Assembly: GCF_947855115.1 (NCBI RefSeq)
Contig: NZ_CANTZW010000012.1
Span: 1 to 64,000 of the forward strand
Reading direction: 5' to 3'
DNA length: 64,000 bases
Origin: an uncultured Parabacteroides sp.
GTDB lineage: Bacteria > Bacteroidota > Bacteroidia > Bacteroidales > Tannerellaceae
Shown: in pieces, positions 12,382 through 21,547 of the stretch
Layout: every line of letters begins with the position of its first letter
Position numbering within the stretch: the stretch's first letter is position 1
Made by a program: the position numbers and the translations under genes
Notes under the pieces: model-generated
Databases searched by the model: none
Seen by the model: the letters and a program-made list of their open reading frames with translations, nothing else
What the model was told of the DNA's origin: nothing

Positions 12382-12413
12382 TTTGCTTAATAAATGGATA
12401 AACTTTATTTTTG
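12382..12413 (+). promoter_or_regulatory. Bacteroidota-type promoter for the EEP hydrolase gene
   Basis: TTTG at 12382-12385, 20-nt spacer, TATTTTTG (TAnnTTTG) at 12406-12413. The gene starts 61 bp downstream. Confidence 0.75.
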
Positions 12414-12474
12414 TGAGAAATCAAAGACCATAGATAAATACTAGGACATATAAAAACATATAATAATCAATATC

Positions 12475-13338
12475 ATGAAAAGAATTTTGCTTTGCTTAAT
12501 GGTGGCTTTATTTGCCACTGGTTGCTTATTCGCTAAAAACAACGATGGGGAAATGAATGTAATGTCTTACAATATTCGTTACGATAATTCAGAGGATCAG
12601 GATAATCAATGGAAATACAGAAGAGATTTCGCCGCGGATTTAGTGAAATTCCATGAGGTAGATGTATTCGGGGCACAAGAGGTCTTGAATAATCAGCTAA
12701 ATGATTTGCTAGAGCGTTTGCCGGAATACGCATATGTAGGCGTTGGTCGTGAAGATGGCAAGACAAAAGGGGAATACGCTCCGATTTTCTATCGCAAGGA
12801 TCGTTTCTCCATAGAGAAGAGCGGTAACTTCTGGTTGGCCGAGGATCTGAATGCCGTAGGAAAGAAGGGGTGGGATGCCGCATGCGAGCGTGTAGCTACA
12901 TGGGCGATCCTGAAAGATAAGAATACGGGAAAGAAGTTTTTCTTCCTGAATACACATTTGGATCATATGGGAAAAGTGGCTCGTCATGAAGGAGCTTCTT
13001 TGGTGCTGGAGCAAGCGAAGAAACTATCCGGGAATTTACCTATAATAGTGACCGGCGATTTCAATGCCATCCCTTCGGATGAGCCGATACAAGTATTGAC
13101 AAATCCGGGTGATCCTCGTCATCTGACCCATTCCCGTACGATCGCGGGGTTTACTTACGGCCCGGAATGGACTTTCCATGATTTCGGAAAGATCCCTTAC
13201 GACAAGCGCGAGTGGATTGATTATATCTTTGTGAAAGGGAATATCAAGGTATTGTGCCATGGAGTATTGACAGAGACGCTGAATAACCTGTTCCCGTCCG
13301 ATCATTGTCCGATAATCAGTACGTTGGTACTCGAATAA
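12475..13338 (+). CDS. Exported endonuclease/exonuclease/phosphatase-family hydrolase
   Basis: Metal-dependent phosphodiesterase or phosphomonoesterase of the EEP (DNase I-like) fold. It has 287 residues with an N-terminal signal peptide (1-20; the Cys in ATGC could make it a lipoprotein). Family motifs in order: NVMSYNIRYDN (strand 1 with metal-ligand Asn), GAQEV (catalytic Glu), GDFNAIPSDEP (Asp/Asn pair) and SDHCPI (catalytic His). The closest functional match is the secreted family related to sphingomyelinase/nocturnin, but the substrate cannot be told. An AraC-type regulator begins 2 bp after the stop, suggesting co-transcription. Confidence 0.88.
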   Translation: MKRILLCLMVALFATGCLFAKNNDGEMNVMSYNIRYDNSEDQDNQWKYRRDFAADLVKFHEVDVFGAQEVLNNQLNDLLERLPEYAYVGVGREDGKTKGEYAPIFYRKDRFSIEKSGNFWLAEDLNAVGKKGWDAACERVATWAILKDKNTGKKFFFLNTHLDHMGKVARHEGASLVLEQAKKLSGNLPIIVTGDFNAIPSDEPIQVLTNPGDPRHLTHSRTIAGFTYGPEWTFHDFGKIPYDKREWIDYIFVKGNIKVLCHGVLTETLNNLFPSDHCPIISTLVLE

Positions 13339-13340
13339 AA

Positions 13341-14237
13341 ATGCTTGCATATATGGGGAAGGTAGACGTATTGAAGGAAACGACCCCGCTTTCATCTGAG
13401 GATTGCTTCTTGGTCATGCAGCGCCCGAAGTCGGGGTTTAATTTTCCGTTACATGTACACATGGAGTTCGAGTTGAATTATCTGGAGAACGCCTCTGGCG
13501 CTATCCGGATAGTAGGTGATTCGATTGAGGAAATTGATGATCTGGATTTGGTATTGATAGCGGGCGGGACGAAACATGCTTACTCTAACCATAAATGTTC
13601 GTGTAATGGAATTTTTGAGATAACGATACAATTCCATAAATCATTATTTGATAGCTTGATCAATAGAAAACATTTCAAGACCATGAAAGATATGTTTGAT
13701 AATGCGTCCAGTGGTCTTGTTTTCAGCCGTGAGATGATTCTCGGCATTCAGGATAAGTTGAAAATGTTATCGAACGATAACAAGCCGGATTCTTTCAAGA
13801 ATCTGTTGCGTTTGATCGAGATTCTAAAGATTCTGTCCTTGGATAAATCTGCCCGTCGGTTGAATGCGGTGAATACGGTGAAGAATTATAAAAATAACGA
13901 TGCGGATCGTTTGGATAGTATCATGTTATATTTACATGAAAATTATCAAAAACGTATCACCTTGTCGGAGGTAGCCAAGTTAACGAATATGAGCGATGCC
14001 TCATTGATGCGTTTCTTAAAGAAATGGACGGGGAAGACATTCGTCGATAACTTGAACGAGATACGGGTAGCCGAGGCGGTATGTCGCCTGACAGATACAA
14101 GCGACAGTATCTCTGAGATATGTTATCGGTGTGGTTTTAATAATCTGTCAAATTTCAACCGGGTATTCAAACGGCGCAGGGGAAGCACCCCTACAGAGTA
14201 TAGGGAGAAATATTCCCGTTCGAGGTTTATAATTTGA
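13341..14237 (+). CDS. AraC-family transcriptional regulator
   Basis: 298 residues from the ATG at 13341, 2 bp after the preceding stop; an earlier in-frame ATG at 13305 would overlap the hydrolase by 34 bp and is less likely. The N-terminal half looks like a cupin sensor (HVHMEFELNYLE, then FEITIQFHKSLF). The last ~100 residues hold two HTH units: LSEVAKLTNMSDASLMRFLK and ISEICYRCGFNNLSNFNRVF, the second being the AraC signature. Ligand unknown. It may regulate its upstream neighbour. Confidence 0.93.
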   Translation: MLAYMGKVDVLKETTPLSSEDCFLVMQRPKSGFNFPLHVHMEFELNYLENASGAIRIVGDSIEEIDDLDLVLIAGGTKHAYSNHKCSCNGIFEITIQFHKSLFDSLINRKHFKTMKDMFDNASSGLVFSREMILGIQDKLKMLSNDNKPDSFKNLLRLIEILKILSLDKSARRLNAVNTVKNYKNNDADRLDSIMLYLHENYQKRITLSEVAKLTNMSDASLMRFLKKWTGKTFVDNLNEIRVAEAVCRLTDTSDSISEICYRCGFNNLSNFNRVFKRRRGSTPTEYREKYSRSRFII

Positions 14238-14313
14238 TGCATGACTTTGAATATGTTTGTATTGATTTGCGTCAAGTGTTGATGATATAGTATTATTTAT
14301 TGCACAAATAGTA

Positions 14314-14345
14314 TTTGGTGGTCTTTACTAAAGCCTGTATTTTTG
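14314..14345 (+). promoter_or_regulatory. Consensus promoter in a gene-free region
   Basis: TTTG at 14314-14317, exactly 20 nt, then TATTTTTG at 14338-14345. No coding region starts within the next 250 bp, but a terminator hairpin ends 150 bp later, so it probably drives a small RNA. Confidence 0.65.
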
Positions 14346-14349
14346 TAAA

Positions 14350-14508
14350 GTTCAAGTGAAAGAGATTAGCACTTAAACGAAAACAGGCCTTAGCTAAAAC
14401 GCCAAAACCGATTATATCAAACACAAAAGGTATTTTTACATTGGTCTAAAGAATTGAGAATTAAAAACACAACTGGAAAACGACTGCCTGAGAAGGTAGT
14501 CGTTTTTG
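14350..14508 (+). ncRNA. Candidate small RNA upstream of the DUF3467 gene
   Basis: Roughly 155 nt between a consensus promoter and a rho-independent terminator. No plausible ORF lies inside. Internal pairing is visible: AAGTG near 14355 with CACTT near 14371, then an unpaired A-rich linker, then the terminal hairpin (14480-14503, 10 bp with one G-U, T-run). I do not recognise the family; 6S-like or a trans-acting sRNA are both open. The 5' end is approximate. Confidence 0.45.
14480..14507 (+). terminator. Rho-independent terminator of the candidate sRNA
   Basis: Stem ACGACTGCCT/AGGTAGTCGT with a GAGA loop, followed by five to six T. Confidence 0.75.
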
Positions 14509-14529
14509 CATTTATAGTTTCGAACCCCT

Positions 14530-14559
14530 TTTGTAACCCGGAATAATTATGTATATTTG
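14530..14559 (+). promoter_or_regulatory. Promoter of the DUF3467 gene
   Basis: TTTG at 14530-14533, 18-nt spacer, TATATTTG at 14552-14559; start codon 42 bp downstream. Confidence 0.75.
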
Positions 14560-14601
14560 TCTTCGTAAATATTTAATCACCATAAATTAAAGAAAGATAG
14601 T

Positions 14602-14916
14602 ATGGAAAACAACAAACCGGCCAATAACGAGATTCAGATCGAGTTATCTGAAGAGATGGCACAAGGAACTTACGCCAATTTGGCTATTATATCTCATTCA
14701 AGCTCTGAATTTATCTTGGATTTTATCCGGGTGGTTCCGGGAGCTCCTAAGGCACAAGTAAAAAGCCGTGTAATCTTGACTCCGGATAACGCTCAACGTT
14801 TATTATTTGCGTTGCAAGATAACATCAAGAAATTTGGAGAACAACTTCAAGCAGGGAATAATAATAACAAGACTGCCAACTTCGAGGATTTCGCAGGTCC
14901 GAAAGGAGAAGCTTAA
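14602..14916 (+). CDS. DUF3467 domain protein
   Basis: 104 residues, cytosolic, no membrane segment. The sequence NEIQIELSEEMAQGTYANL followed by SEFILDFIRVVPG and SRVILTPDNAQRLLFALQDN matches the small DUF3467 family that is widespread in Bacteroidota and some archaea. Function is unknown. It has its own promoter and terminator, so it is a monocistronic gene, placed near the RNA polymerase operon as in many Bacteroidales. Confidence 0.88.
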   Translation: MENNKPANNEIQIELSEEMAQGTYANLAIISHSSSEFILDFIRVVPGAPKAQVKSRVILTPDNAQRLLFALQDNIKKFGEQLQAGNNNNKTANFEDFAGPKGEA

Positions 14917-14939
14917 TAAAATTTGTCTTTAGTTGAAGA

Positions 14940-14977
14940 AGAGTACTTTTCTACAGGGTAGAGGGGTACTCTTTTTT
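14940..14977 (+). terminator. Terminator after the DUF3467 gene
   Basis: 15-bp stem (14940-14954 with 14958-14972, three G-U pairs), 3-nt loop, T-run. Confidence 0.85.
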
Positions 14978-15027
14978 ATTGGAGTGACCCGTTGTATGGA
15001 GAAAAAGCTTGATACCTATTCTTATGC

Positions 15028-15113
15028 TTACGATGGGCATTCTTTGGTGCTGAAAATGCCTATTATAAACACCTAAGAATCCCATTATAAACACCAAAGA
15101 ATGCCCATCGTAA
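15028..15113. repeat. 22-bp perfect inverted repeat enclosing a 22-bp direct repeat
   Basis: Left arm 15028-15049 and right arm 15092-15113 are exact reverse complements (22/22). Between and into the right arm lie two imperfect direct copies of a ~22-nt unit (15059-15080 and 15081-15102, both containing ATTATAAACACC). It sits between convergent genes (DUF3467 and argF') and can form a long hairpin with no T-run. Confidence 0.8.
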
Positions 15114-15132
15114 AAAGTATCCTATCTTGATC

Positions 15133-16095
15133 CTAAAGATCAGACAGCCCCAGCAATATTTTCTTCAATACGGTTTGCGCGGAGATCTCGCGGTTTGCGG
15201 CCTCAGGGATTACGATGCTTTGCGGGCTCTCTATCACATCGTCGGTAACGATCATGTTACGGCGAACCGGTAAGCAATGCATGAAATAAGCGTTATTCGT
15301 AAGCGCCATTTTCTCTGCGTCCACGGTCCAGCTACGATCCATATTGATCACTTGTCCGTAGTCCGGGTCTCTGTAAGCAGACCAATTCTTGGCGTAGATG
15401 AAATCTGCCCCTTCAAAAGCCTTTTTCTGGTCGTATTCCACTTTGGCGTTGCCAACGAATCTGGGGTCCAGCTCATAACCTTCCGGATGGGTAATGACAA
15501 ACTCATAATCCGTGGCGTTCATCCACTCGGCAAAACTATTCGGAACAGCTTGCGGCAATGATTTGGGGTGAGGAGCCCACGTCATGACTACTTTCGGACG
15601 AGCTGTTTTCTTATATTCCTCAATCGTGATCAAATCGGCGAAACTTTGCAACGGATGGCGTGTTGCCGCTTCCATGCTAAATACCGGACGACCGGAATAC
15701 TTGATAAACTGGCTCAATATCTTCTCATTATAATCATCCTCCTTATTCTCAAACCGGGCAAAAGAACGGACACCGATCACATCGCAATAACATCCCATCA
15801 CGGGAACAGCTTCCAGCAAATGCTCCGGCTTATCACCGTCCATGATAACACCTCGCTCGGTCTCCAGTTTCCATGCGCCTTGGTTGACATCGAGAACAAT
15901 CGTGTTCATTCCTAAGTTCATGGCTGCCTTTTGGGTACTTAAGCGGGTACGCAGGCTTGAGTTGAAAAATATCATCAACAACGTCTTGTTTTTTCCCAGT
16001 TCACTAAACTGGAAGCGGTCTTTCTTGATCTCGAAAGCTTCATTAAGCGCTTGTTGCAAGTCACCTAAATCCTGTACGCAAGTGAAATGTCTCAT
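15133..16095 (-). CDS. argF': N-succinylornithine carbamoyltransferase
   Basis: Transfers the carbamoyl group to an acylated ornithine in the Bacteroidota version of arginine synthesis. It has 320 residues. The carbamoyl-phosphate loop appears as FFNSSLRTRLS (about 43-53), and HCLPVRRN is near the C-terminus. Residue 90 is Pro (DGDKPEH); in characterized enzymes Pro at this place goes with succinylornithine (Bacteroides fragilis) and Glu with acetylornithine (Xanthomonas), so the succinyl form is inferred. It is the last gene of a minus-strand cluster with proA and proB, 86 bp after proA. Confidence 0.93.
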   Translation of the reverse strand: MRHFTCVQDLGDLQQALNEAFEIKKDRFQFSELGKNKTLLMIFFNSSLRTRLSTQKAAMNLGMNTIVLDVNQGAWKLETERGVIMDGDKPEHLLEAVPVMGCYCDVIGVRSFARFENKEDDYNEKILSQFIKYSGRPVFSMEAATRHPLQSFADLITIEEYKKTARPKVVMTWAPHPKSLPQAVPNSFAEWMNATDYEFVITHPEGYELDPRFVGNAKVEYDQKKAFEGADFIYAKNWSAYRDPDYGQVINMDRSWTVDAEKMALTNNAYFMHCLPVRRNMIVTDDVIESPQSIVIPEAANREISAQTVLKKILLGLSDL

Positions 16096-16181
16096 ATTTG
16101 TTACAATAATATTTTGTTAAAGGCAAAGATAACGACTACTTGCCAATTATCCTTTAGAAGAGGCCTTGTAATTAGATAAGT

Positions 16182-17429
16182 TTATGTCCTTGTCTGCCCG
16201 TTACCATTCACAATGTACTTATAGGTTGTCAGCTCGGGAAGTGCCATCGGCCCGCGGGCATGTAGTTTTTGGGTACTGATACCGATTTCCGCGCCAAATC
16301 CGAATTGGGCCCCGTCCGTAAAGGCGGTAGACACATTGGCGTACACGCAAGCGGCATCTACCAATTGCTGGAAACGCCGGATGGATTCCGGGTCTTCGCT
16401 GATTATGCACTCGCTGTGTTTCGAGCTGTAGCGGGCGATATGTGCCAAAGCCTCGTCGAAGGAGGATACGGTACGGATACTCATCTTGTAATCGAGGAAC
16501 TCTATGCCGAAACTACCCTCATCCGCATGTTGCAAAAGCTTCTCCGGATAATGCCCCGATAAGGCGGCATAAGCCGGTTCATCCGCGTAGATGATTACGT
16601 TACTATCGGGAAGTTTTCCGCAGATATATGGAAGATCGGACAAATGTTCTTGATGGATGATTAAGCAATCCAAGGCATTACATACACTCACTCTCCGTGT
16701 TTTCGCGTTGTTTACGATCTCACGTCCTTTATCTTTGTCTCCGGAGCTATCGAAATAAGTGTGGCAGATACCTGCGCCGGTCTCGATCACCGGAACTTTA
16801 GCATGTTCGCGAACGAAGTGAATCAAGGAACCGCTTCCGCGAGGTATGATCAAGTCTACCAAGCCAACCGCTTCCAGCAACTCTGCCGTAGCCTCCCGAT
16901 CCGGGGGAAGTAAGGTACATACCGCCGGATTAATGCCATGACGCTCCAATGCAGAATGAATGATGTGTACCAAGGCCCGGTTGGAGAAGTCTGCATCCGA
17001 TCCACCCTTTAGTACGCAAACATTTCCGCTTCGGAAACATAAGGAAAAAACATCGAAGGTAACGTTCGGGCGGGCCTCGTAGATCACGCCGATCGTTCCG
17101 AAAGGCACGGTTACTTTTCGGATAACCATCCCGTTCGGACGGGTTGTCTCGCTTAATACTTTATTTAACGGAGATGGTAATGTAGAGACATTCTCCATAT
17201 CGTCAGCGATGCCTTGCAGCCGCTCCTCGGTCAATTTCAACCGGTCGTATTTCGGGTTGGCCGGGTCCATACGCTCCAGGTCTTGGCGATTGGCGGCGAG
17301 AACCTTCTCCGTATGAGTCCGTAGAGCTTGCGCCGTCTCTTTTAATATCTCGGTAATTGCCTGGTCCGGTAACGTTATCAAATGCTTAGCCGCATCCGAT
17401 GCCTGTCGCAGAATTCCTTTTACATTCAT
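16182..17429 (-). CDS. proA: Glutamate-5-semialdehyde dehydrogenase (gamma-glutamyl phosphate reductase)
   Basis: Second step of proline synthesis: NADPH-dependent reduction of glutamyl-5-phosphate. It has 415 residues of the aldehyde dehydrogenase superfamily; the catalytic Cys lies in the [14 protein letters not shown] segment, and [12 protein letters not shown] and [13 protein letters not shown] are family signatures. proB ends 6 bp upstream, so the two are cotranscribed, in the order proB-proA. Confidence 0.97.
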   Translation of the reverse strand: MNVKGILRQASDAAKHLITLPDQAITEILKETAQALRTHTEKVLAANRQDLERMDPANPKYDRLKLTEERLQGIADDMENVSTLPSPLNKVLSETTRPNGMVIRKVTVPFGTIGVIYEARPNVTFDVFSLCFRSGNVCVLKGGSDADFSNRALVHIIHSALERHGINPAVCTLLPPDREATAELLEAVGLVDLIIPRGSGSLIHFVREHAKVPVIETGAGICHTYFDSSGDKDKGREIVNNAKTRRVSVCNALDCLIIHQEHLSDLPYICGKLPDSNVIIYADEPAYAALSGHYPEKLLQHADEGSFGIEFLDYKMSIRTVSSFDEALAHIARYSSKHSECIISEDPESIRRFQQLVDAACVYANVSTAFTDGAQFGFGAEIGISTQKLHARGPMALPELTTYKYIVNGNGQTRT

Positions 17430-17435
17430 AATTTG

Positions 17436-18509
17436 TTAATCCAGATATAGATAATCATAATGTATAAGCGGTTTTAGATCTCGTTGCCCCATTAGCTTAC
17501 GTGCCTCTTCGCTACTATAAGCGGTACAGCCCACACCGATTTGCACGCCTTTCTCATTCATTATCTTTACGATATCGTCTTTTTCGAAATCACCCTCAAT
17601 ACGAGTCACTCCAACCAATAGTACACTGGTCGCTTTCGGGGCGGTCAACGCATCCTCGGCTCCTTTATTGATATGTATTTCCCCTTTGGCGAACCCCTCG
17701 GAATGAGCGATCCATTTCTTTACGCTACTGACGGGTTTCGCTGCCGGGATGAAACGGGTACAAACCGTATCGCTATCCTTCGCCAATAACATCGGAAGGA
17801 TATTCTCCTTTTTCCCGTTGGCGATGATAACCGCTATGCCTTCGTCCGCCACTTTTTGGGCGATGTGGCATTTTGTCAGCATACCTCCTCTGCCGAAGGA
17901 AGATTTACTGGTCTGTACATATTCCGACAAGTCCGTTTTCCCGCATTCTATCTCCCGGATCACGGAACTGTCCGGGTCTGACGGATTCCCGTTGTATATA
18001 CCATCTATATTGCTGAGGATAACCAAGGCATCCATTCCCATCATCGTGGCGATCAAGCCAGACAGCTCATCGTTGTCCGTGAACATCAGCTCGGTTACGG
18101 ATATCGTATCATTCTCGTTCACGATCGGGATGACCTTATTTTCCAGCATCACCTCCATGCAATGCTTCTGGTTCAAGTAATGTGTACGGCTCCCGAAATT
18201 CTCTTTCGTGGTAAGCACCTGTCCGCAAGTCATACCATGCTCCCTGAACAACTCGTAATACCGGTTGATCAGCTTGGCCTGCCCTACCGCCGAATAAAGT
18301 TGCCGGGCCGATACGGAATCCAGCTTTTTGCCGGCTTTTATCTCGCTTCGTCCGGAAGCCACGGCTCCGGAGGAGATCAAGACGATTTCCATGCCTTGCC
18401 GGTGTAAATCCGCTACCTGGTCTACCAACGCGGACATGCGAGTGATATCTAACGTCCCATCCTTCCGGGTAAGGACATTACTGCCTATTTTTACTGCGAT
18501 GCGTTTCAA
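17436..18509 (-). CDS. proB: Glutamate 5-kinase
   Basis: First step of proline synthesis. It has 357 residues: N-terminal amino-acid kinase domain (KIGSNVLTRKDG, then LISSGAVASGR, NENDTISV) and a C-terminal PUA-like domain (about 270-357). The full-length PUA form is the one usually subject to proline feedback in other bacteria. It is transcribed with proA and lies 60 bp after the acyl-CoA ligase gene. Confidence 0.97.
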   Translation of the reverse strand: MKRIAVKIGSNVLTRKDGTLDITRMSALVDQVADLHRQGMEIVLISSGAVASGRSEIKAGKKLDSVSARQLYSAVGQAKLINRYYELFREHGMTCGQVLTTKENFGSRTHYLNQKHCMEVMLENKVIPIVNENDTISVTELMFTDNDELSGLIATMMGMDALVILSNIDGIYNGNPSDPDSSVIREIECGKTDLSEYVQTSKSSFGRGGMLTKCHIAQKVADEGIAVIIANGKKENILPMLLAKDSDTVCTRFIPAAKPVSSVKKWIAHSEGFAKGEIHINKGAEDALTAPKATSVLLVGVTRIEGDFEKDDIVKIMNEKGVQIGVGCTAYSSEEARKLMGQRDLKPLIHYDYLYLD

Positions 18510-18569
18510 TGGTTTATGATTTGTGGATTACGATTTACTGACTATGGCAAACCGTAATCCATAATTCTC

Positions 18570-20225
18570 TCATTTATTATCTTTATCCCGTATCTCTACC
18601 CGCCGTATCTTTCCGCTAATAGTTTTCGGCAATTCATCCACAAACTCAACGACACGAGGATACTTGTAAGGAGCGGTCACACGTTTCACGTGGTTTTGCA
18701 ATTCCTTGATCAAGGCATCGCCCGCTTTATCCTTATAATCTTTCGCCAGTACGATCGTGGCCTTTACTACCTGCCCGCGTATCTCGTCGGGAACACCCGT
18801 GATGGCACATTCCACTACTGCCGGGTGAGTCATCAAGGCGCTTTCCACCTCGAACGGCCCGATACGATAGCCGGAGCTTTTGATCACGTCGTCCGCACGG
18901 CCTACGAACCACAAATAGCCATCCTCGTCGCGCCAGGCCACGTCTCCCGTGTAATACAGGCCATCGTGCCAAGCTTCCCGGGTACGTTCCGCGTCTCGGT
19001 AATATTCCTTGAATAACCCGATTGGCTTGCCGTTTGTTGTATGGATCACGATTTGTCCTTGTTCGCCATCTTCTGCCCGGGTTCCGTCCGGACGTAATAA
19101 ATCCACGTCATACTGTGGGTTGGGAACGCCCATAGAGCCCGGTTTCGGTTCCATCCACGGGAATGTGGCTACTGTCAGCGTAGTCTCTGTCTGGCCGAAG
19201 CCTTCCATCAACTTGATACCGGTCAGTTTATAGAACGTGTCGAATACGGCAGGGTTTAGGGCTTCTCCGGCGATCGTGCAATATTGTAAGGAAGACAGGT
19301 CGTATTTAGTCATATCTTCCCGGATCAGGAAGCGGAAGATCGTAGGAGGAGCGCAAAGCGAGGTGATCCGGTAATCCTGTATCATCTGCAACATATCCGC
19401 AGGCGTGAATTTCTCGTGGTCGTATACGAATATGGTCGCTCCGGCGATCCATTGTCCATATAGTTTGCCCCAAACCGCTTTGCCCCAGCCCGTATCGGCG
19501 ATTGTCAGGTGGAGGCTGTCCTTATGCAAGTTGTGCCAGAAACTGCCGGTCACGATATGTCCCAGCGGGTACGTGAAGTCGTGAGCTACCATTTTCGGGT
19601 TTCCGGTCGTACCGGAGGTGAAATACATCAAAGAGATATCGTCGTTGCTATTCGGGTGAGACGGACGGACGAAAGGAGCGGCGTTCTGGATGCCTTGTTG
19701 GAAATCTTCGAAACCTTCCGGTATTTCCGGCCCTACGGATACGACGCTTTTCACGGTCGGCGAATCCGGCAAAGCTTCTATGATATGTCTCGTGATCACT
19801 TCCTCTCCAGCGCAAACGATCATCTTGATATCGGCGGCGTTCGCCCGGTAAACGATGTCTTTCTTGGTCAGCAGGTGCGTAGCCGGTATCACGACGGCTC
19901 CCAATTTATGTAACGCGATGATAGAGAACCAGAACTCATAGCGGCGTTTCAGTATCAGCATCACCATATCGCCATGGCCGATTCCCAAGGATTGGAAATA
20001 AGAGGCGGTCTGGTCTGTATACCGTTTTAAGTCGGCAAACGTAAAATCGATATGTTTTCCATGATCGTTTGTCCAACACAACGCTTTCTTGTCCGGTTCT
20101 TCCTCTGCCCAAGCGTCTACCACGTCATATCCGAAGTTAAAGTTCTCCGGTACCTTGATCTTGAAGTTTTTTATGAAATCCTCTTGCGACTCGAACGTCG
20201 TTTTATCTATAAATCTTTCTAACAT
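18570..20225 (-). CDS. AMP-forming acyl-CoA synthetase (medium-chain/ACSM-like)
   Basis: Activates a carboxylic acid with ATP and CoA. It has 551 residues. Motifs in order: P-loop [11 protein letters not shown] (201-211), [28 protein letters not shown], and [10 protein letters not shown] with the catalytic Lys near the C-terminus. It resembles the ACSM/medium-chain and aryl ligase group rather than acetyl-CoA synthetase; the substrate is not decided by sequence. It follows the XRE-cupin regulator by 12 bp. That pairing is common in Bacteroidales, so the regulator probably controls it. Confidence 0.88.
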   Translation of the reverse strand: MLERFIDKTTFESQEDFIKNFKIKVPENFNFGYDVVDAWAEEEPDKKALCWTNDHGKHIDFTFADLKRYTDQTASYFQSLGIGHGDMVMLILKRRYEFWFSIIALHKLGAVVIPATHLLTKKDIVYRANAADIKMIVCAGEEVITRHIIEALPDSPTVKSVVSVGPEIPEGFEDFQQGIQNAAPFVRPSHPNSNDDISLMYFTSGTTGNPKMVAHDFTYPLGHIVTGSFWHNLHKDSLHLTIADTGWGKAVWGKLYGQWIAGATIFVYDHEKFTPADMLQMIQDYRITSLCAPPTIFRFLIREDMTKYDLSSLQYCTIAGEALNPAVFDTFYKLTGIKLMEGFGQTETTLTVATFPWMEPKPGSMGVPNPQYDVDLLRPDGTRAEDGEQGQIVIHTTNGKPIGLFKEYYRDAERTREAWHDGLYYTGDVAWRDEDGYLWFVGRADDVIKSSGYRIGPFEVESALMTHPAVVECAITGVPDEIRGQVVKATIVLAKDYKDKAGDALIKELQNHVKRVTAPYKYPRVVEFVDELPKTISGKIRRVEIRDKDNK

Positions 20226-20237
20226 GCTGCTGATCGT

Positions 20238-20792
20238 TTATAAGATGACGGCCAGGAAATTGACCTTTTCCCCGTCTAGCGCTTTCATGCCATGAGGGAG
20301 TTCTGAGTTAAAGTAAATACTGTCTCCGGTTTCCAAGATAAGATCCTTACCGTTGATCTGTAATAACAGACGTCCGTTCAGTACCATGTTGTATTCTTGC
20401 CCCGGATGGGAGTTGAGGTACATCGGCTCATCTTCCGGTTTGGGATGTACGGTCACCAAGAAGGGGTCTGCTTTGCGTCCGGCGAAACCGGCGGCCAATG
20501 ATTGGTACTTATAAGCTTTCGTGCGCTCTACGGCTACACCTTTTCCCTTGCGGGTAATAAAGTAAGTACTCATCTTAGGCTCATCGCCAAACATTAACGT
20601 GGTTAATTCTACTCCATAGGCTTGCGAGATCTGGTGCAATACGCTGACGGAGATGTCTACCGTGCCGCTTTCCAGCAGCAAGTATTGCTCGGTCGTGAGG
20701 TTGCAGACCTTTGCCATTTCTTCCGGCGCGATCTCCAACGCGTCTCGTAGTCCGGCCAGTCGTGCCGCGATTTGTTGTATCTGTTCGTTCAT
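20238..20792 (-). CDS. XRE-family regulator with C-terminal cupin domain
   Basis: 184 residues: an N-terminal helix-turn-helix of the Xre type (LRDALEIAPEEMAKVCNLTTEQYLLLESG, about 15-43) and a C-terminal cupin_2 (about 105-182; HPGQEYNMVLNGRLLLQING, SIYFNSELPHGMKAL). This design senses a small molecule through the cupin. First gene of the minus-strand cluster running to argF'. A TATCTTTG (-7 type) element lies at 20822-20829. Confidence 0.9.
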   Translation of the reverse strand: MNEQIQQIAARLAGLRDALEIAPEEMAKVCNLTTEQYLLLESGTVDISVSVLHQISQAYGVELTTLMFGDEPKMSTYFITRKGKGVAVERTKAYKYQSLAAGFAGRKADPFLVTVHPKPEDEPMYLNSHPGQEYNMVLNGRLLLQINGKDLILETGDSIYFNSELPHGMKALDGEKVNFLAVIL

Positions 20793-20821
20793 TTTGCTGA
20801 AGTTATTGTATTATGTCGCTC

Positions 20822-20829
20822 CAAAGATA
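20822..20829 (-). promoter_or_regulatory. Putative -7 element for the XRE-cupin gene
   Basis: TATCTTTG on the minus strand, 30 bp upstream of the start codon. No TTTG box is seen at the usual 19-20 nt, so support is partial. Confidence 0.45.
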
Positions 20830-21511
20830 GAAATAAAAAGCAAAAAGAAGGTGAATACCCTTGTTTTCTTTTCTAATTAATAGGTGTGCTTCGAGAGGGG
20901 TGGAGGTATTAATGATCTGCGTTACATTTAAATGAGGAGGGGATGGTGGTTTGTCGTGCCTGTACGGTCGATTATCATTTTGTCATTTTGTAAACTAAAG
21001 TGCCGGGGAGCAGGGTATTTCGGCCCGATGTACGTCTTGCTTCTGAAAACGAGGATAAATATTGGCAACTTGTTGTTCCTTTGTCTATTAGCGGAAAAGG
21101 GGTGTTTGTTCTAGCTGAATTAATTCATTTTAGTTCCTATTTATAGGGTTTAAACCTTGTTTTTATCCGGATCGGAGAGCGTTTACATACGGTTGCGTCG
21201 CCCGATGGGACCGGATGTATCGCCTTACGCCTCCTATTGTATTGGTAAATGCGACCGTACGTGTTGCTTCATGTTATTGGTTGCATGATAAAACAGGAGG
21301 TTTTAGGAGGAAATCGACTGTAGAATGCGTTTTTTGCCTATTTATTATATCTGGTTAGGTTTCTTTGGAAAAGAGACGTGTTAGCTTTATGACCTTGGTT
21401 TAAACAAATGGATAGGATAGTGGGGGGTGGACTTACTTTATGTGCGATTTGTAGGGAGGTGGAGTGGTGCGTTTTCCATTGGATAATTGTATTTGGGAAT
21501 TACTATTTGGA
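20830..21511. other. Gene-free stretch
   Basis: About 680 bp with no ORF that has a credible start, composition or motif. The longest plus-strand ORF (61 codons at 20932) is Cys/Arg/Trp-rich and lacks a ribosome site. GT-rich, slightly repetitive text. No RNA gene is recognised. It could be decayed sequence next to the minisatellite. Confidence 0.5.
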
Positions 21512-21517
21512 GGGGAT

Positions 21518-21539
21518 GAGACGGGGCACGCCCCGTCTC
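21518..21539. repeat. GC-rich palindromic dispersed repeat, copy 1
   Basis: Near-perfect 22-bp palindrome GAGACGGGGC-(AC)-GCCCCGTCTC, flanked by GGGAT on the left and TACAA on the right. The same element recurs at 32506-32527 (inverted) and 32569-32590; a diverged copy is at 25200-25223. REP-like. Confidence 0.75.
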
Positions 21540-21547
21540 TACAAGAT

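Noticed and set aside
20932..21114. 60-residue plus-strand ORF in the gene-free stretch
   Set aside because: Unfamiliar Arg/Cys-rich product, no ribosome site, isolated between a minus-strand operon and repeats.
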